A stretch of 64,000 nucleotides of DNA, from assembly GCF_018343545.2 (NCBI RefSeq), contig NZ_JAGYPE020000011.1:46632-110631 (forward strand), written 5' to 3'. Below are positions 34,523 through 42,636 of this stretch, piece after piece; the stretch's first letter is position 1, and every line of letters begins with the position of its first letter. Both the position numbers and the translations under genes were made by a program. The notes under the pieces are model-generated. The model was not told where the DNA came from and did not search any database. It was given only the letters and a program-made list of their open reading frames with translations. The stretch comes from Neobacillus citreus. GTDB taxonomy: Bacteria; Bacillota; Bacilli; Bacillales; Cytobacillaceae.

Positions 34523-35713
34523 ATGAACCTTACACTCCATTCACATCTCGTATTAGTCCCAATTGAAATTCGTAAAGATAAAAAGAATTATATCGTTGAA
34601 GATACCAGCTCCGGGGAATTTTATGAAATGCCTAAGGTTTGTATCGATGCGATTCAATTAATCAACGAAGGCTATCAATTAGGTGAAATTGAAATCCGGC
34701 TTAAAAGCAAGTATCCTCATGAAGAGGTCGATTTACTCGATTTTGCCGAACAGCTTCTCGAACTGCAATTGGTTGTCGAAATGGATGGTGTGAAACTCGC
34801 TGCCCCAATAAAGAAGCAAGATCCGCTTGGATTTGAGTGGATTTCTCCTAAGTTGGGAAAATTCTTTTTCAATAAAGCGGCTTATACTGTTTACGCAGCC
34901 TTATTTGTCATCAACGTTTTCCTTTTTCTAACCCATCCATCTTTATTTCCAAATTTTAAGGATATTTTTATTTTTGACTTAATGGTGCTGAATATCCCGG
35001 CATGGCTCGTTTTATCCTTCTGCTTTGTAATGCTTCATGAATTTGGGCACGTGCTGGCCATGAGGGCCTACCAGCTTCCCACGAAATTAACCATTGGACA
35101 TCGCCTTTTCCTTATCGTTTTCGAAACAGATATGTCATTCGTTTGGAAACTACCTTCAAAAGATCGAAATGTTTTATATTTGGCGGGGATTTGTTTTGAT
35201 ACGTTCGTTCTTTTTGCAGCACTGCTAGGTCAGTTGATTTTCGCAGACGGGTCAGGGATTTTCCTGAGCGTACTGAAGGTAATTGTCCTAGATGCTTTTA
35301 TTCGGATGATTTATCAGTGCTGCATCTATATGAAAACAGATTTATATTATGTATTTGAAAACTCGACGGGTGTTTACAATCTTATGGAAAATGCCCAGCA
35401 GGTTTTTCGAAACTGGTTTAGATTTAGAAAACCTGCCCGACAAACTGAGGTTGTATTTGAAGAAGAAAAGCGGACGATTATCACTTATACCGTATTTTAT
35501 GTGTTGGGTGTAGGGCTTACGTTATCGTTATTTTTTGGTTATTATCTCCCGCAAATGTTATATGCAATAACTACGATCCACCACTGTTTTGGCTATGGAC
35601 CGTCCACCTATCATTTCTGGGATGCCGCCTTGTCCTCACTGCAGCTGTTAATTGGGTTCTTGCTACTTCTGTATTCTTTACGAAAAAAGTACATCAAAAA
35701 GCAAAATATCTAG
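34523..35713 (+). CDS. M50-like membrane metalloprotease with PqqD-like N-terminus
   Basis: 396-residue membrane protein. Residues 1-95 look like a PqqD-type winged-helix peptide-binding domain, the RiPP recognition fold. Six or so transmembrane helices follow; helix 2 ends in the zinc motif HEFGH (172-176) and KTDLYY (Asp273) supplies the third-ligand region typical of site-2-type peptidases in peptide maturation loci, such as YydH of B. subtilis. It lacks the radical SAM enzyme and exporter usually nearby. The 22-residue peptide gene just upstream is the obvious candidate substrate (inference). Ribosome binding site is weak (CAGGTG). Confidence 0.8.
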   Translation: MNLTLHSHLVLVPIEIRKDKKNYIVEDTSSGEFYEMPKVCIDAIQLINEGYQLGEIEIRLKSKYPHEEVDLLDFAEQLLELQLVVEMDGVKLAAPIKKQDPLGFEWISPKLGKFFFNKAAYTVYAALFVINVFLFLTHPSLFPNFKDIFIFDLMVLNIPAWLVLSFCFVMLHEFGHVLAMRAYQLPTKLTIGHRLFLIVFETDMSFVWKLPSKDRNVLYLAGICFDTFVLFAALLGQLIFADGSGIFLSVLKVIVLDAFIRMIYQCCIYMKTDLYYVFENSTGVYNLMENAQQVFRNWFRFRKPARQTEVVFEEEKRTIITYTVFYVLGVGLTLSLFFGYYLPQMLYAITTIHHCFGYGPSTYHFWDAALSSLQLLIGFLLLLYSLRKKYIKKQNI

Positions 35714-35741
35714 CTCCAGCCACAAGATGCTGGGGCTTTTC
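35713..35741 (+). terminator. terminator after the M50 gene
   Basis: GCTCCAGC / GCTGGGGC stem with G-U pairing, then TTTT. Confidence 0.6.
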
Positions 35742-35820
35742 TATTTGTGACGAACTTTTGTCAAAATATGAGATATATAAGGGTTTTTTTCCCCCTAGAT
35801 GGGGGAGTTCCCTGATAAAG

Positions 35821-35877
35821 ATAACACTGTCGTTTTTCTTACAATAAGAATAAGAAAACGATAGTGTTATTTTTTTG
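35821..35877 (+). terminator. long hairpin with T-run
   Basis: A stem of about 20 bp (ATAACACTGTCG... / ...CGATAGTGTTAT, one mismatch) with loop near CAATAAGAA and seven T residues. It lies directly before the structured dispersed element and upstream of the molybdoenzyme operon, so it could be a second terminator or an attenuator. Confidence 0.6.
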
Positions 35878-35882
35878 CTAAT

Positions 35883-35967
35883 CGAAATTCACTATCGTAA
35901 ATTTCGAACGCATAAATTCAACTACGCCTCTGTCTTCGTCCTACCGGACTTGCCAGTCGGCGAGTTT
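35883..35967 (+). repeat. structured dispersed element, copy 1
   Basis: Hairpin CGAAATTCAC-TATC-GTAAATTTCG (one mismatch), followed by a 61-bp module at 35907-35967 that begins AACGCATAA, contains CAACTACGCCTCTGTCTTCG and ends in a small hairpin, CTTGCC/GGCGAG, then TTT. The module is almost the same at 60904-60964. It ends 23 bases before the first gene of the molybdoenzyme operon. Confidence 0.75.
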
Positions 35968-35990
35968 ACATTTAAGGGAGGATCAAGAAA

Positions 35991-37073
35991 ATGGAGTCAA
36001 CTATTCAATCGGCGAAAAAACGGGATAATACCGTCAATAATGCATTTGCTTCCCATTTTGCCAAATCAATGTTTTTAAGCGTAGCCGGACTTGCGATTTT
36101 GGTGTTTATCGGAACAAGAATGTTTACACATATTGACTTAAACCTTTATGGATATATGGTAGGAACGATTACTTTCATAGGAGGTTTCTTTTACCGCTTC
36201 ATCTCCTGGGGAGAAAGACCGCCAACCAAAATTATCATTAAAAAGGGCTTAAAGCTGCTTTTTAGAAAAAGCGCTCCAAAAACAGTGGTAAGCCACTTAG
36301 CGATTTACGACTTCATCAAAAAGCGCGGATTTTATCGCTGGATGCAGCACGTATTAATCGGGTGGGGCTGTGTGCTTGCTTGTTTAGTTACTTTCCCGCT
36401 CGTGTTCAGCTGGATGTACTTCAATATGGATGGAAATGGCTATTACACAGTAGTCTTAATGGGAATGGACTTAGTACGGATTAAAGCAGATGGAATCATC
36501 GCCTGGTTTTCTTACAATGCTTTAAATATTTCAGCCATCATGGTGATTACAGGAGTTTGCATGGCGCTTTACCGCCGTATGAAAAATATGCAGGCAAGAG
36601 CAGAGCAAAAATTCATGTACGATTTCTTGCCGCTCTATATGTTGTTATTTATTTCAGTAACTGGTCTACTATTGACAGTCCAAAACGTATTCTTACATGG
36701 ATGGATGCAGCCGCAAATGTCGCTGATCCACCAGTTTTCAGTCATTGTAACGCTTATCTATCTGCCATTTGGTAAGCTTGCTCATATTCCGTTCCGTCCG
36801 ATGAGCGTATTTGCTAGAAACTACCGTGAACATTATGGAGAACAGCATATGAAAGAATGTAAAGTGTGCGGAGATAAATTTGTATCAGTCGAACAATCGA
36901 ACGATATTATTCAAGTATTGGGAACTAACAACATGGAGTTCAACATGGAAGACGGCTTTAATCTTGCGGAATTGTGCCTGCCATGCCGCAGAAAGTACCG
37001 TATCGCCAGATTCTCAGGATTCCCTACCCATCAAGTGAAGGTCAAGGAGGCAAATCAGAATGCAAGAGGTTAA
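35991..37073 (+). CDS. membrane cytochrome-like subunit of the molybdoenzyme operon
   Basis: 360-residue membrane protein with about six helices. Several helices carry His (LIGWG preceded by MQHV, QNVFLHGWM, LIHQF) that could bind b-type haem as in NarI. The C-terminal soluble part has paired Cys motifs CKVCGDKF and CLPCRRKY that may bind zinc or an iron-sulfur cluster. I infer a quinol-facing electron donor to the adjacent oxidoreductase; no family name is certain. GGGAGG is the ribosome binding site. Its stop overlaps the next start by 14 bases. Confidence 0.7.
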   Translation: MESTIQSAKKRDNTVNNAFASHFAKSMFLSVAGLAILVFIGTRMFTHIDLNLYGYMVGTITFIGGFFYRFISWGERPPTKIIIKKGLKLLFRKSAPKTVVSHLAIYDFIKKRGFYRWMQHVLIGWGCVLACLVTFPLVFSWMYFNMDGNGYYTVVLMGMDLVRIKADGIIAWFSYNALNISAIMVITGVCMALYRRMKNMQARAEQKFMYDFLPLYMLLFISVTGLLLTVQNVFLHGWMQPQMSLIHQFSVIVTLIYLPFGKLAHIPFRPMSVFARNYREHYGEQHMKECKVCGDKFVSVEQSNDIIQVLGTNNMEFNMEDGFNLAELCLPCRRKYRIARFSGFPTHQVKVKEANQNARG

Positions 37074-39249
37074 CCAAAAAGCCCCAAAAGATAAATTTTT
37101 TAGAGAAATCGAAAACGTACGTCATCCAAATGAAACCTTAATAAAAACACACTGCGCCTATTGTGGTATGCAGTGCGGGATGAATTTACGTGTAAATACA
37201 AAAACAAACAAAATTATCGGGGTTGAGCCTCGCTATGAATGGCCGGTTACGGTCGGGAAAATGTGTCCGAAAGGGGTTACTGCTTACCAGCAGACGAACC
37301 ATCCGGACCGCATCTTAAGACCGTTAATCCGTGACGATGCTTCCTTAAAAGGAACAGACAAAGGGTTCCGTGAAGCAACCTGGGATGAAGCGTATGATTT
37401 AATCGCTCGGAAATTCAAAGAGCTTCAAGGGAAATACGGCAAAGATACATTGTCTGTTTTCAGTGGTGTATCAATGACCAATGAAAAGTGCTATTTAACA
37501 GGTAAGTTTGCAAGAGTTGGTTTGCAAACTCGCTATATCGATTATAACGGACGTTTCTGTATGTCCAGTGCAGCCGGCGGATTCCTTCGCTCATTCGGCG
37601 TTGACCGTGGTTCGACATTACCATGGACCGATATCCATGAAACAGATTGCTTGTTCATCGCTGGAAGCAACACGGCAGAATGCCATCCAACTTCGATGTT
37701 CCGCGTTTGGAACGTCCAGGAAAGAGGCGGTTATCTGATCGTTGCCGACCCACGTGAAACCCCGATTGCAAGACGTGCCGATGTTCACTTGGATTTAAGA
37801 CCGGGAACAGACTTGGCACTTGCTAATGGTATTGTGAACCTATTGATCCAAAACGGCTATGTTGATGAAGAATTCGTCAACCAACACACAAATGGCTTTG
37901 AAGAAACAAAAGAATTAGTCAAAGAATTTACTCCTGAATATACAAGCGAGATTACAGGAATTGCAGTTGAAAAAATTATCCGTGCTGCGGAGATTTATGG
38001 TAAAGCGCCAAACGCAGTTGTGATGTTTGCACGCGGCATCGAACAGCAGCATAAAGGGGTCGACAACGTTTCTGGTTACACCAACATGGCGTTAGTTTCT
38101 GGGAAAATCGGCCGTCCGAAATCAGGTGTTGCAACATTTACCGGCCAAGGTAACGGTCAAGGCGGCCGTGAGCATGGCCAAAAATCAGACCTGCTGCCAG
38201 GCTACCGTAAGCTCACTAATCCAAAGCATGTTGAGGAAGTATGTCAGGTGTGGGGAATTACCCCTGAAGAAATGCCGCAGCCAGGTGTATCTGCTTATGA
38301 AATGTTTGAATTAATGGATCAAAAAACAATACGCGGTTTGTATTTGCTTTGTTCAAATCCAGCGGTATCTGCACCAAACCAAAACTTTGTCCGTAAGGCA
38401 TTAAAAGGATTAGATTTTATGGTTTGCGCCGATTTCTATCTTTCTGAATCAGCAGAATTTGCCGATGTTATCCTTCCTTCCGTTACTTGGTCAGAGGATG
38501 AAGGAACGGTTACAAATATTGAAGGGCGCATCATAAAAATCAATAAGGCGCAGGAGCCGATAGGCGAATCAAAGCCCGACTGGCAAATGCAAGTGGAGCT
38601 TGCCGAAAAACTTGGCAGGGGAAAATATTTCTCCCACTTAAAAACAGCCAGAGATGTAGCAGATGAATTCCGTTTAGCTTCAAAAGGTGGATACGCTGAC
38701 TATTATGGCGCTACCTGGGATAAAATCGATAAACAAGACGGTGTGTTCTGGCCTTGCCGTGATGAAAAGGACCCTGGTACACCACATATGTTTTTAGATA
38801 AGAAGTTCTATCATCCAGACGGAAAAGCAAAAATTTGCGCATTGCCATACCGCCCGCCTGCAGAAGAGCCGGATGCGGAATATCCGTTGCGCTTAACGAC
38901 CGGACGTGTTGTGTTCCACTACCTATCTGGTAACCAAACACGCCGCATTCAATTCTTGCGTGATATGTGTCCGGAGCCATATGTTGAGGTTCATCCGGAA
39001 ACAGCTGCAAAATATAATATTGAACATGAAGAATATGTCCGCCTTTATACTCGCAGAGGAGAGGCTGAATATAAAGTAAAAATTACCGAAGCCATTCGTA
39101 AGGATACAGTGTTCGTGCCGTACCATTTCGGTCACGAGAAATCTATCAATCTATTAACAATTGCCGCTCTTGATCCAATTTCAAGAATGCCGGAATTCAA
39201 GGCTTGTGCAGCACAGATTGAAAAACTAGAAATGAAGAAGGTGCAATAA
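37060..39249 (+). CDS. molybdopterin oxidoreductase, nitrate reductase type (NasC/NapA-like)
   Basis: 729-residue Mo-bisPGD enzyme. The N-terminal [4Fe-4S] site is CAYCGMQC...CPKG (Cys32, 35, 39, 69). Cys167 in YNGRFCMSSAAGG stands at the Mo-ligand position, as in NasC, NarB and NapA, and TGRVVFHYLSGNQTRR begins the C-terminal dinucleotide-binding domain. Nitrate is the likely substrate, but formate dehydrogenase-like relatives are not excluded. No Tat signal is seen, so it should be cytosolic. The usual NasB reductase is absent; instead a cytochrome, ferredoxin and Rieske protein surround it. Overlapping start after AAGGAGG. Confidence 0.85.
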   Translation: MQEVNQKAPKDKFFREIENVRHPNETLIKTHCAYCGMQCGMNLRVNTKTNKIIGVEPRYEWPVTVGKMCPKGVTAYQQTNHPDRILRPLIRDDASLKGTDKGFREATWDEAYDLIARKFKELQGKYGKDTLSVFSGVSMTNEKCYLTGKFARVGLQTRYIDYNGRFCMSSAAGGFLRSFGVDRGSTLPWTDIHETDCLFIAGSNTAECHPTSMFRVWNVQERGGYLIVADPRETPIARRADVHLDLRPGTDLALANGIVNLLIQNGYVDEEFVNQHTNGFEETKELVKEFTPEYTSEITGIAVEKIIRAAEIYGKAPNAVVMFARGIEQQHKGVDNVSGYTNMALVSGKIGRPKSGVATFTGQGNGQGGREHGQKSDLLPGYRKLTNPKHVEEVCQVWGITPEEMPQPGVSAYEMFELMDQKTIRGLYLLCSNPAVSAPNQNFVRKALKGLDFMVCADFYLSESAEFADVILPSVTWSEDEGTVTNIEGRIIKINKAQEPIGESKPDWQMQVELAEKLGRGKYFSHLKTARDVADEFRLASKGGYADYYGATWDKIDKQDGVFWPCRDEKDPGTPHMFLDKKFYHPDGKAKICALPYRPPAEEPDAEYPLRLTTGRVVFHYLSGNQTRRIQFLRDMCPEPYVEVHPETAAKYNIEHEEYVRLYTRRGEAEYKVKITEAIRKDTVFVPYHFGHEKSINLLTIAALDPISRMPEFKACAAQIEKLEMKKVQ

Positions 39250-39250
39250 A

Positions 39251-39814
39251 GTGGTAAAAAAGAGGTTATATCTTGAACTGGAAAATTGCATAGGATGCCG
39301 TTCCTGTTTGGCTGCTTGCACACAGTGCGGCGGACACGAACAGCGCAACCGCAACTATGTTTACGATGTAAATCCGCTTAAGAACCGGCAGACGATGCCT
39401 TTAATGTGCCTTCACTGTGTGAATCCGGCATGTGCGCGCAGTTGTCCGGCCCAAGCGATCCAAATCCATGAAACAGGAGCCGTCCTTTCGGCTCTTGTGG
39501 AAAAATGTATCGGCTGCCAAAACTGTACAATTGCCTGCCCATATGGAATACCGAAGTTCGATACAGAGCAGAATTTAATGTATAAGTGTGACCTATGTAT
39601 TGACCGCACCAAGGACGGTATCCCGCCAATGTGCGCGAGCGTATGTCCGTCCAATACACTTCAATGGTTAACAGACGAAGAAATCGAAGCAAAACAAAAG
39701 CAATTTAATCTTGATAATGGCAAATGGGTAACCAGCATGCCATATTTAGAAGGCGAAACTAACGTACGTGTGAATCTCCCTGGAATCCTGCAGGGCGTCA
39801 CTAAACTGTTCTAG
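39251..39814 (+). CDS. four-cluster [4Fe-4S] ferredoxin subunit (DmsB/NrfC type)
   Basis: 187-residue iron-sulfur electron-transfer subunit. Four Cys groups are visible: CIGCRSCLAAC, CLHCVNPACARSC, CIGCQNCTIAC and CDLCIDR...CASVC, the pattern of DmsB, NrfC and HybA proteins. It has no signal peptide. GTG comes two bases after the stop of the molybdoenzyme, with AAGGTG ahead, so the pair is coupled. It should carry electrons between the membrane or Rieske protein and the molybdenum subunit. Confidence 0.88.
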   Translation: MVKKRLYLELENCIGCRSCLAACTQCGGHEQRNRNYVYDVNPLKNRQTMPLMCLHCVNPACARSCPAQAIQIHETGAVLSALVEKCIGCQNCTIACPYGIPKFDTEQNLMYKCDLCIDRTKDGIPPMCASVCPSNTLQWLTDEEIEAKQKQFNLDNGKWVTSMPYLEGETNVRVNLPGILQGVTKLF

Positions 39815-39825
39815 GAGGGATTACC

Positions 39826-40350
39826 ATGAGCGATAAAAATAATAAAATCCCGTTCAATGAAGATAACTATACCCACAATATTAATAGAAATAACGAACGA
39901 AAGTTGGACCGCCGCGGTTTCATGAAGACCTTGGTTGGCGCCGCTGGAGTGTTCGCCGTTTCATCACTTCCTTGGGGAGTCATGGCGGCAAAGGAGCTCA
40001 ACCGCTTAGAAGATAAAAAATATCCGAAACATAAAATTGCTGATTTAGATAAGGTTCCTGTAGGTGACGCTGTTGATTTTCATTTTCCTGGCGAACACGA
40101 CAGCGCCATTCTGATTCGCATATCGGAAAAGAAATTTGTCGCGTACCAAAATGCCTGCACACACCTGCGTTGTCCTGTTTTTTGGCAAAAGGATGAAGGC
40201 GAGATGCTATGTCCTTGCCATCACGGAAAATTTGATGTTGAAACAGGCGCACCAATTGCCGGCCCGCCAAGACGTCCATTGCCTGAAATCCATGTGAAAG
40301 TGGAAAACGGCGCTGTCTATGCCGTGGGGGTGAAGCGTTATGAAGCGTAG
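39826..40350 (+). CDS. Tat-type Rieske [2Fe-2S] protein
   Basis: 174-residue Rieske protein. The N-terminus has a twin-arginine signal-like DRRGFMKTLVGAAGVF followed by a hydrophobic stretch; the cluster is bound by CTHLRCP and CPCHHGKF (Cys-His / Cys-His). Such proteins usually face outside the membrane, anchored by the uncleaved Tat segment. A Rieske protein next to a Nas/Nap-type catalytic subunit is unusual and raises the question of which side the electrons come from. GAGG precedes the ATG; its stop overlaps the next gene by 11 bases. Confidence 0.85.
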   Translation: MSDKNNKIPFNEDNYTHNINRNNERKLDRRGFMKTLVGAAGVFAVSSLPWGVMAAKELNRLEDKKYPKHKIADLDKVPVGDAVDFHFPGEHDSAILIRISEKKFVAYQNACTHLRCPVFWQKDEGEMLCPCHHGKFDVETGAPIAGPPRRPLPEIHVKVENGAVYAVGVKRYEA

Positions 40351-40531
40351 TTATATCCCTGTCGGCCTGCTGCTTGTGGTGCTGATGTTAAACATTATTT
40401 TTACACAATACATGGTGCATCAATATTTTTACGAAAATTACACAAACACCATCATCGCTGCTGTTGTGAATGTTGTCTTATTCCCAGTTGCATTCATCAT
40501 TTATAAAAAAGGTGTGAATGTCAATGACTAG
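40340..40531 (+). CDS. 63-residue two-helix membrane protein
   Basis: Unrecognised small membrane protein: two hydrophobic helices (about 6-24 and 38-56) joined by a short His/Tyr-rich loop (MVHQYFYENY). It overlaps both neighbours, so it belongs to the molybdoenzyme operon and is probably a small subunit or an assembly aid. No function is known. Confidence 0.7.
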   Translation: MKRSYIPVGLLLVVLMLNIIFTQYMVHQYFYENYTNTIIAAVVNVVLFPVAFIIYKKGVNVND

Positions 40532-40835
40532 TGAAACGTATATTGATTTCTGCTTTGTTCGCCCGCAGGCCGGTGGATTTTCTGGGGAGATTGACGAACT
40601 GCTGAAATCGCTGTTTGCCAAGAAACGTTTAAATTGGTATCTCGAAGAAAAGGTCGTTGAAGGTGCCGAAATGGTGATTGCTGAAATTAAAGGAATGAGC
40701 AGTTGGGTGTCCGAGGACGAAACGATTAAGTTTATCGAGGAAAACGCGGGAGAGAAGTTTTGGGAGTACCTGCAAGGCTACAAGATGTTCATCTACCCAG
40801 TTGAGAGAGGATGTAATAGCTGTGGCGTCCATTGA
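40524..40835 (+). CDS. 103-residue protein with C-terminal CxxC
   Basis: Unrecognised soluble protein, overlapping the preceding and following genes. It is acidic, with alternating helix and strand and a C-terminus ending RGCNSCGVH, a possible metal site. ATG 40524 lies nine bases after AAAGGTG; ATG 40518 is closer and possible. By position it could be a private chaperone for the molybdoenzyme, but its sequence shows no NarJ/TorD motif that I can see. Confidence 0.65.
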   Translation: MTSETYIDFCFVRPQAGGFSGEIDELLKSLFAKKRLNWYLEEKVVEGAEMVIAEIKGMSSWVSEDETIKFIEENAGEKFWEYLQGYKMFIYPVERGCNSCGVH

Positions 40836-41106
40836 TATCAAGAAAATACAGGAGCGTTTCGCCGGTGCTGAAGTTGAAATTGCCATTCAGGACCGGGATG
40901 GCGGGGATCAGGCCCCTGTGGTGAGCAAATCGATAAAAAAGGTTCAGCTTTGCCCGGATGGAACCCATCTCCGCTTCTATTTTGATGATTTTTACTTTTT
41001 GGCAGTGCCTTTGGCAAGCCAAGTAACGGAGTCTGCTGGTTTGTGGTCGGCTGCCGATGAGGAAAGTGGTTTAACCTATACGTTTAAAAAGGTTCAGGTC
41101 TTCTAG
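40822..41106 (+). CDS. 94-residue hypothetical protein
   Basis: Last gene of the molybdoenzyme operon: 94 residues, soluble, predicted mainly beta (HLRFYFDDFYFLAVPLASQ). GTG at 40822 overlaps the preceding gene by 14 bases and follows AGAGAGGA; TTG at 40801 would add seven residues. No family recognised. A terminator overlaps its stop. Confidence 0.6.
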   Translation: MASIDIKKIQERFAGAEVEIAIQDRDGGDQAPVVSKSIKKVQLCPDGTHLRFYFDDFYFLAVPLASQVTESAGLWSAADEESGLTYTFKKVQVF

Positions 41107-41125
41107 GAGAACCTGAATTTTTTTA
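41093..41125 (+). terminator. terminator of the molybdoenzyme operon
   Basis: TTCAGGT / ACCTGAA stem and seven T residues. Confidence 0.75.
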
Positions 41126-41139
41126 TAAGCTTTTTAAAT

Positions 41140-41234
41140 CACCAATAGGACAGTTATATTCGCCAATAGAAGTCCAAAATTCGCCAATAGAACATCAGAA
41201 TTAGCCAATAGAAAGCTAAAAACCGCCAATAGGT
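41140..41234. repeat. 21-bp-period intergenic array B1
   Basis: The core (C/A)(G/A)CCAATAG begins at 41140, 41161, 41182, 41203 and 41224: five copies at exactly 21 bp. Between cores the sequence varies, apart from a tendency to end in ATT. It lies between the operon terminator and the first nre-like kinase. Confidence 0.9.
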
Positions 41235-41294
41235 TTAAAATTAGACTCGAGATATATTTAAATTGAGAATTAGAAGACAGGAGGGCAGGTAAAA

Positions 41295-41954
41295 ATGGAT
41301 TCATTAAGAACAAACCCTAATGTTTGCACATATATCATTGACTCCCAAGAAGAGGAAATCAAAAGAATTGCGCATGAACTGCATGAAGGGGTCGGCCAGA
41401 ACTTATATAGTATTTTAACAGGCTTACAGTTTCTCGCATCAGGAGAACAGGACTCGTCTAAGAAAAGCTACATGAGGGAAATGAACCTGCTGATTGAAAA
41501 AACAATTCAGGAAATTAGATTGCTCTCCGTCGAACTCCATCCGCCTGCCCTGACAACACTTGGATTGTTACCGGCCATGAGAAGCTATATTGGATGTTAT
41601 ACCTCTACATTTGGCATAATCGTGGAGTTAGAGTCCAGCGGTGAGGGAAAATTAATCGCGGAAAAACAACGGATTGCCGTATTTCGTGTATGTCAGGAAG
41701 CATTAACCAATATTGCAAAGTACGCAGATACAGCCATTGTAAAAATGAACTTTTTCTGGAAAGAATCTGAACTAAAGATTACCATCCGTGATTTCGGGAA
41801 AGGATTCCAGCCTGAAGAGTTCCAAGGAAATGAACCTTCTTCAGGGCTCGCGGCAATGAAGGAAAGAATGCTTCTGATTGGCGGTGAGTGTGTGATATCC
41901 TCTAGAATAGGAGAAGGAACATCGATAGAAATATCTCTTCCATTATCGAATTAA
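41295..41954 (+). CDS. sensor histidine kinase, HisKA_3 type, no sensor domain
   Basis: 219-residue cytosolic kinase comprising only the NarL-group dimerisation/phosphoacceptor domain (IAHELHEGVGQNLYS, His in ELHEG) and the ATPase domain (CQEALTNIAKY, DFGKGF, SSGLAAMKER). It resembles the C-terminal half of NreB but lacks the PAS domain and the four Cys of the oxygen-sensing cluster. It is 13 bases before the response regulator, its obvious partner. A second, PAS-containing kinase follows downstream, so two kinases share one regulator. Confidence 0.85.
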   Translation: MDSLRTNPNVCTYIIDSQEEEIKRIAHELHEGVGQNLYSILTGLQFLASGEQDSSKKSYMREMNLLIEKTIQEIRLLSVELHPPALTTLGLLPAMRSYIGCYTSTFGIIVELESSGEGKLIAEKQRIAVFRVCQEALTNIAKYADTAIVKMNFFWKESELKITIRDFGKGFQPEEFQGNEPSSGLAAMKERMLLIGGECVISSRIGEGTSIEISLPLSN

Positions 41955-41967
41955 AGGGGAGTTTACA

Positions 41968-42621
41968 TTGATAAGAATTCTGTTGGTAGATGACCATGCC
42001 GTGGTAAGAAGCGGCCTGAAAATGCTGCTGCAAACGAATCCTGAAATGGAAGTAGTCGGAGAAGCATCTGAAGGCAATGAAGGCATCAAAAAAGCGTTGA
42101 AGCTAAAACCGAATGTGGTTGTCATGGACCTAAGCATGCCGCATGGAAAAGACGGCCTTACCGCAACAATGGAATTAAAAAAGCAAATGCCTGAAGTGAA
42201 TATTTTAATTTTAACGATGCATGATGACGAGGAATACCTGTTCAGAGCCATCCAAGGCGGCGCCAGCGGCTGTATTTTAAAAAGCGCCCCGCATGATGAA
42301 TTAATGTCGGCAATTGAATCTGTGGCTAAAGGAGATGCCTACTTGCATCCGTCTGCACAAAAACGCCTGATGGAGGAATACTTAGCAGGCGTAAAACAGG
42401 ATGGCAATGATACGTACAATCTGTTGTCCGAGCGGGAAAAAGAAGTGCTTACTCTTATTGCCAAAGGATACTCTAATAAAGAGATTGCCGAACAGTTGGT
42501 CATCAGTGTCAAAACGGTCGAAACCCATAAAAGCAATCTGATGGAAAAATTGCAAATGAAAACCCGGCCTGAGCTGGTCGAATATGCCGTTAGGAAGGGG
42601 CTATTGGGATATGGCATTTAA
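41968..42621 (+). CDS. nreC: NarL/FixJ-type response regulator, NreC-like
   Basis: 217-residue regulator, the same length as staphylococcal NreC. The receiver domain has LLVDDHAVVRSG, the phosphoacceptor Asp in VVVMDLSMP and the Lys in LKSAP. The C-terminal LuxR helix-turn-helix is EKEVLTLIAKGYSNKEIAEQL. TTG follows AAAGGGGA. NreC activates nitrate and nitrite reductase genes in the absence of oxygen; the molybdoenzyme operon just upstream is the likely target. It sits between the short kinase and the GAF protein. Confidence 0.88.
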   Translation: MIRILLVDDHAVVRSGLKMLLQTNPEMEVVGEASEGNEGIKKALKLKPNVVVMDLSMPHGKDGLTATMELKKQMPEVNILILTMHDDEEYLFRAIQGGASGCILKSAPHDELMSAIESVAKGDAYLHPSAQKRLMEEYLAGVKQDGNDTYNLLSEREKEVLTLIAKGYSNKEIAEQLVISVKTVETHKSNLMEKLQMKTRPELVEYAVRKGLLGYGI

Positions 42622-42636
42622 GGAGAACGTGCGTAG

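Noticed and set aside
41140-41234. Coding tandem repeat (21 bp equals seven codons)
   Set aside because: Stops occur in the frames, no start with a ribosome binding site, and the variable bases do not favour third positions.
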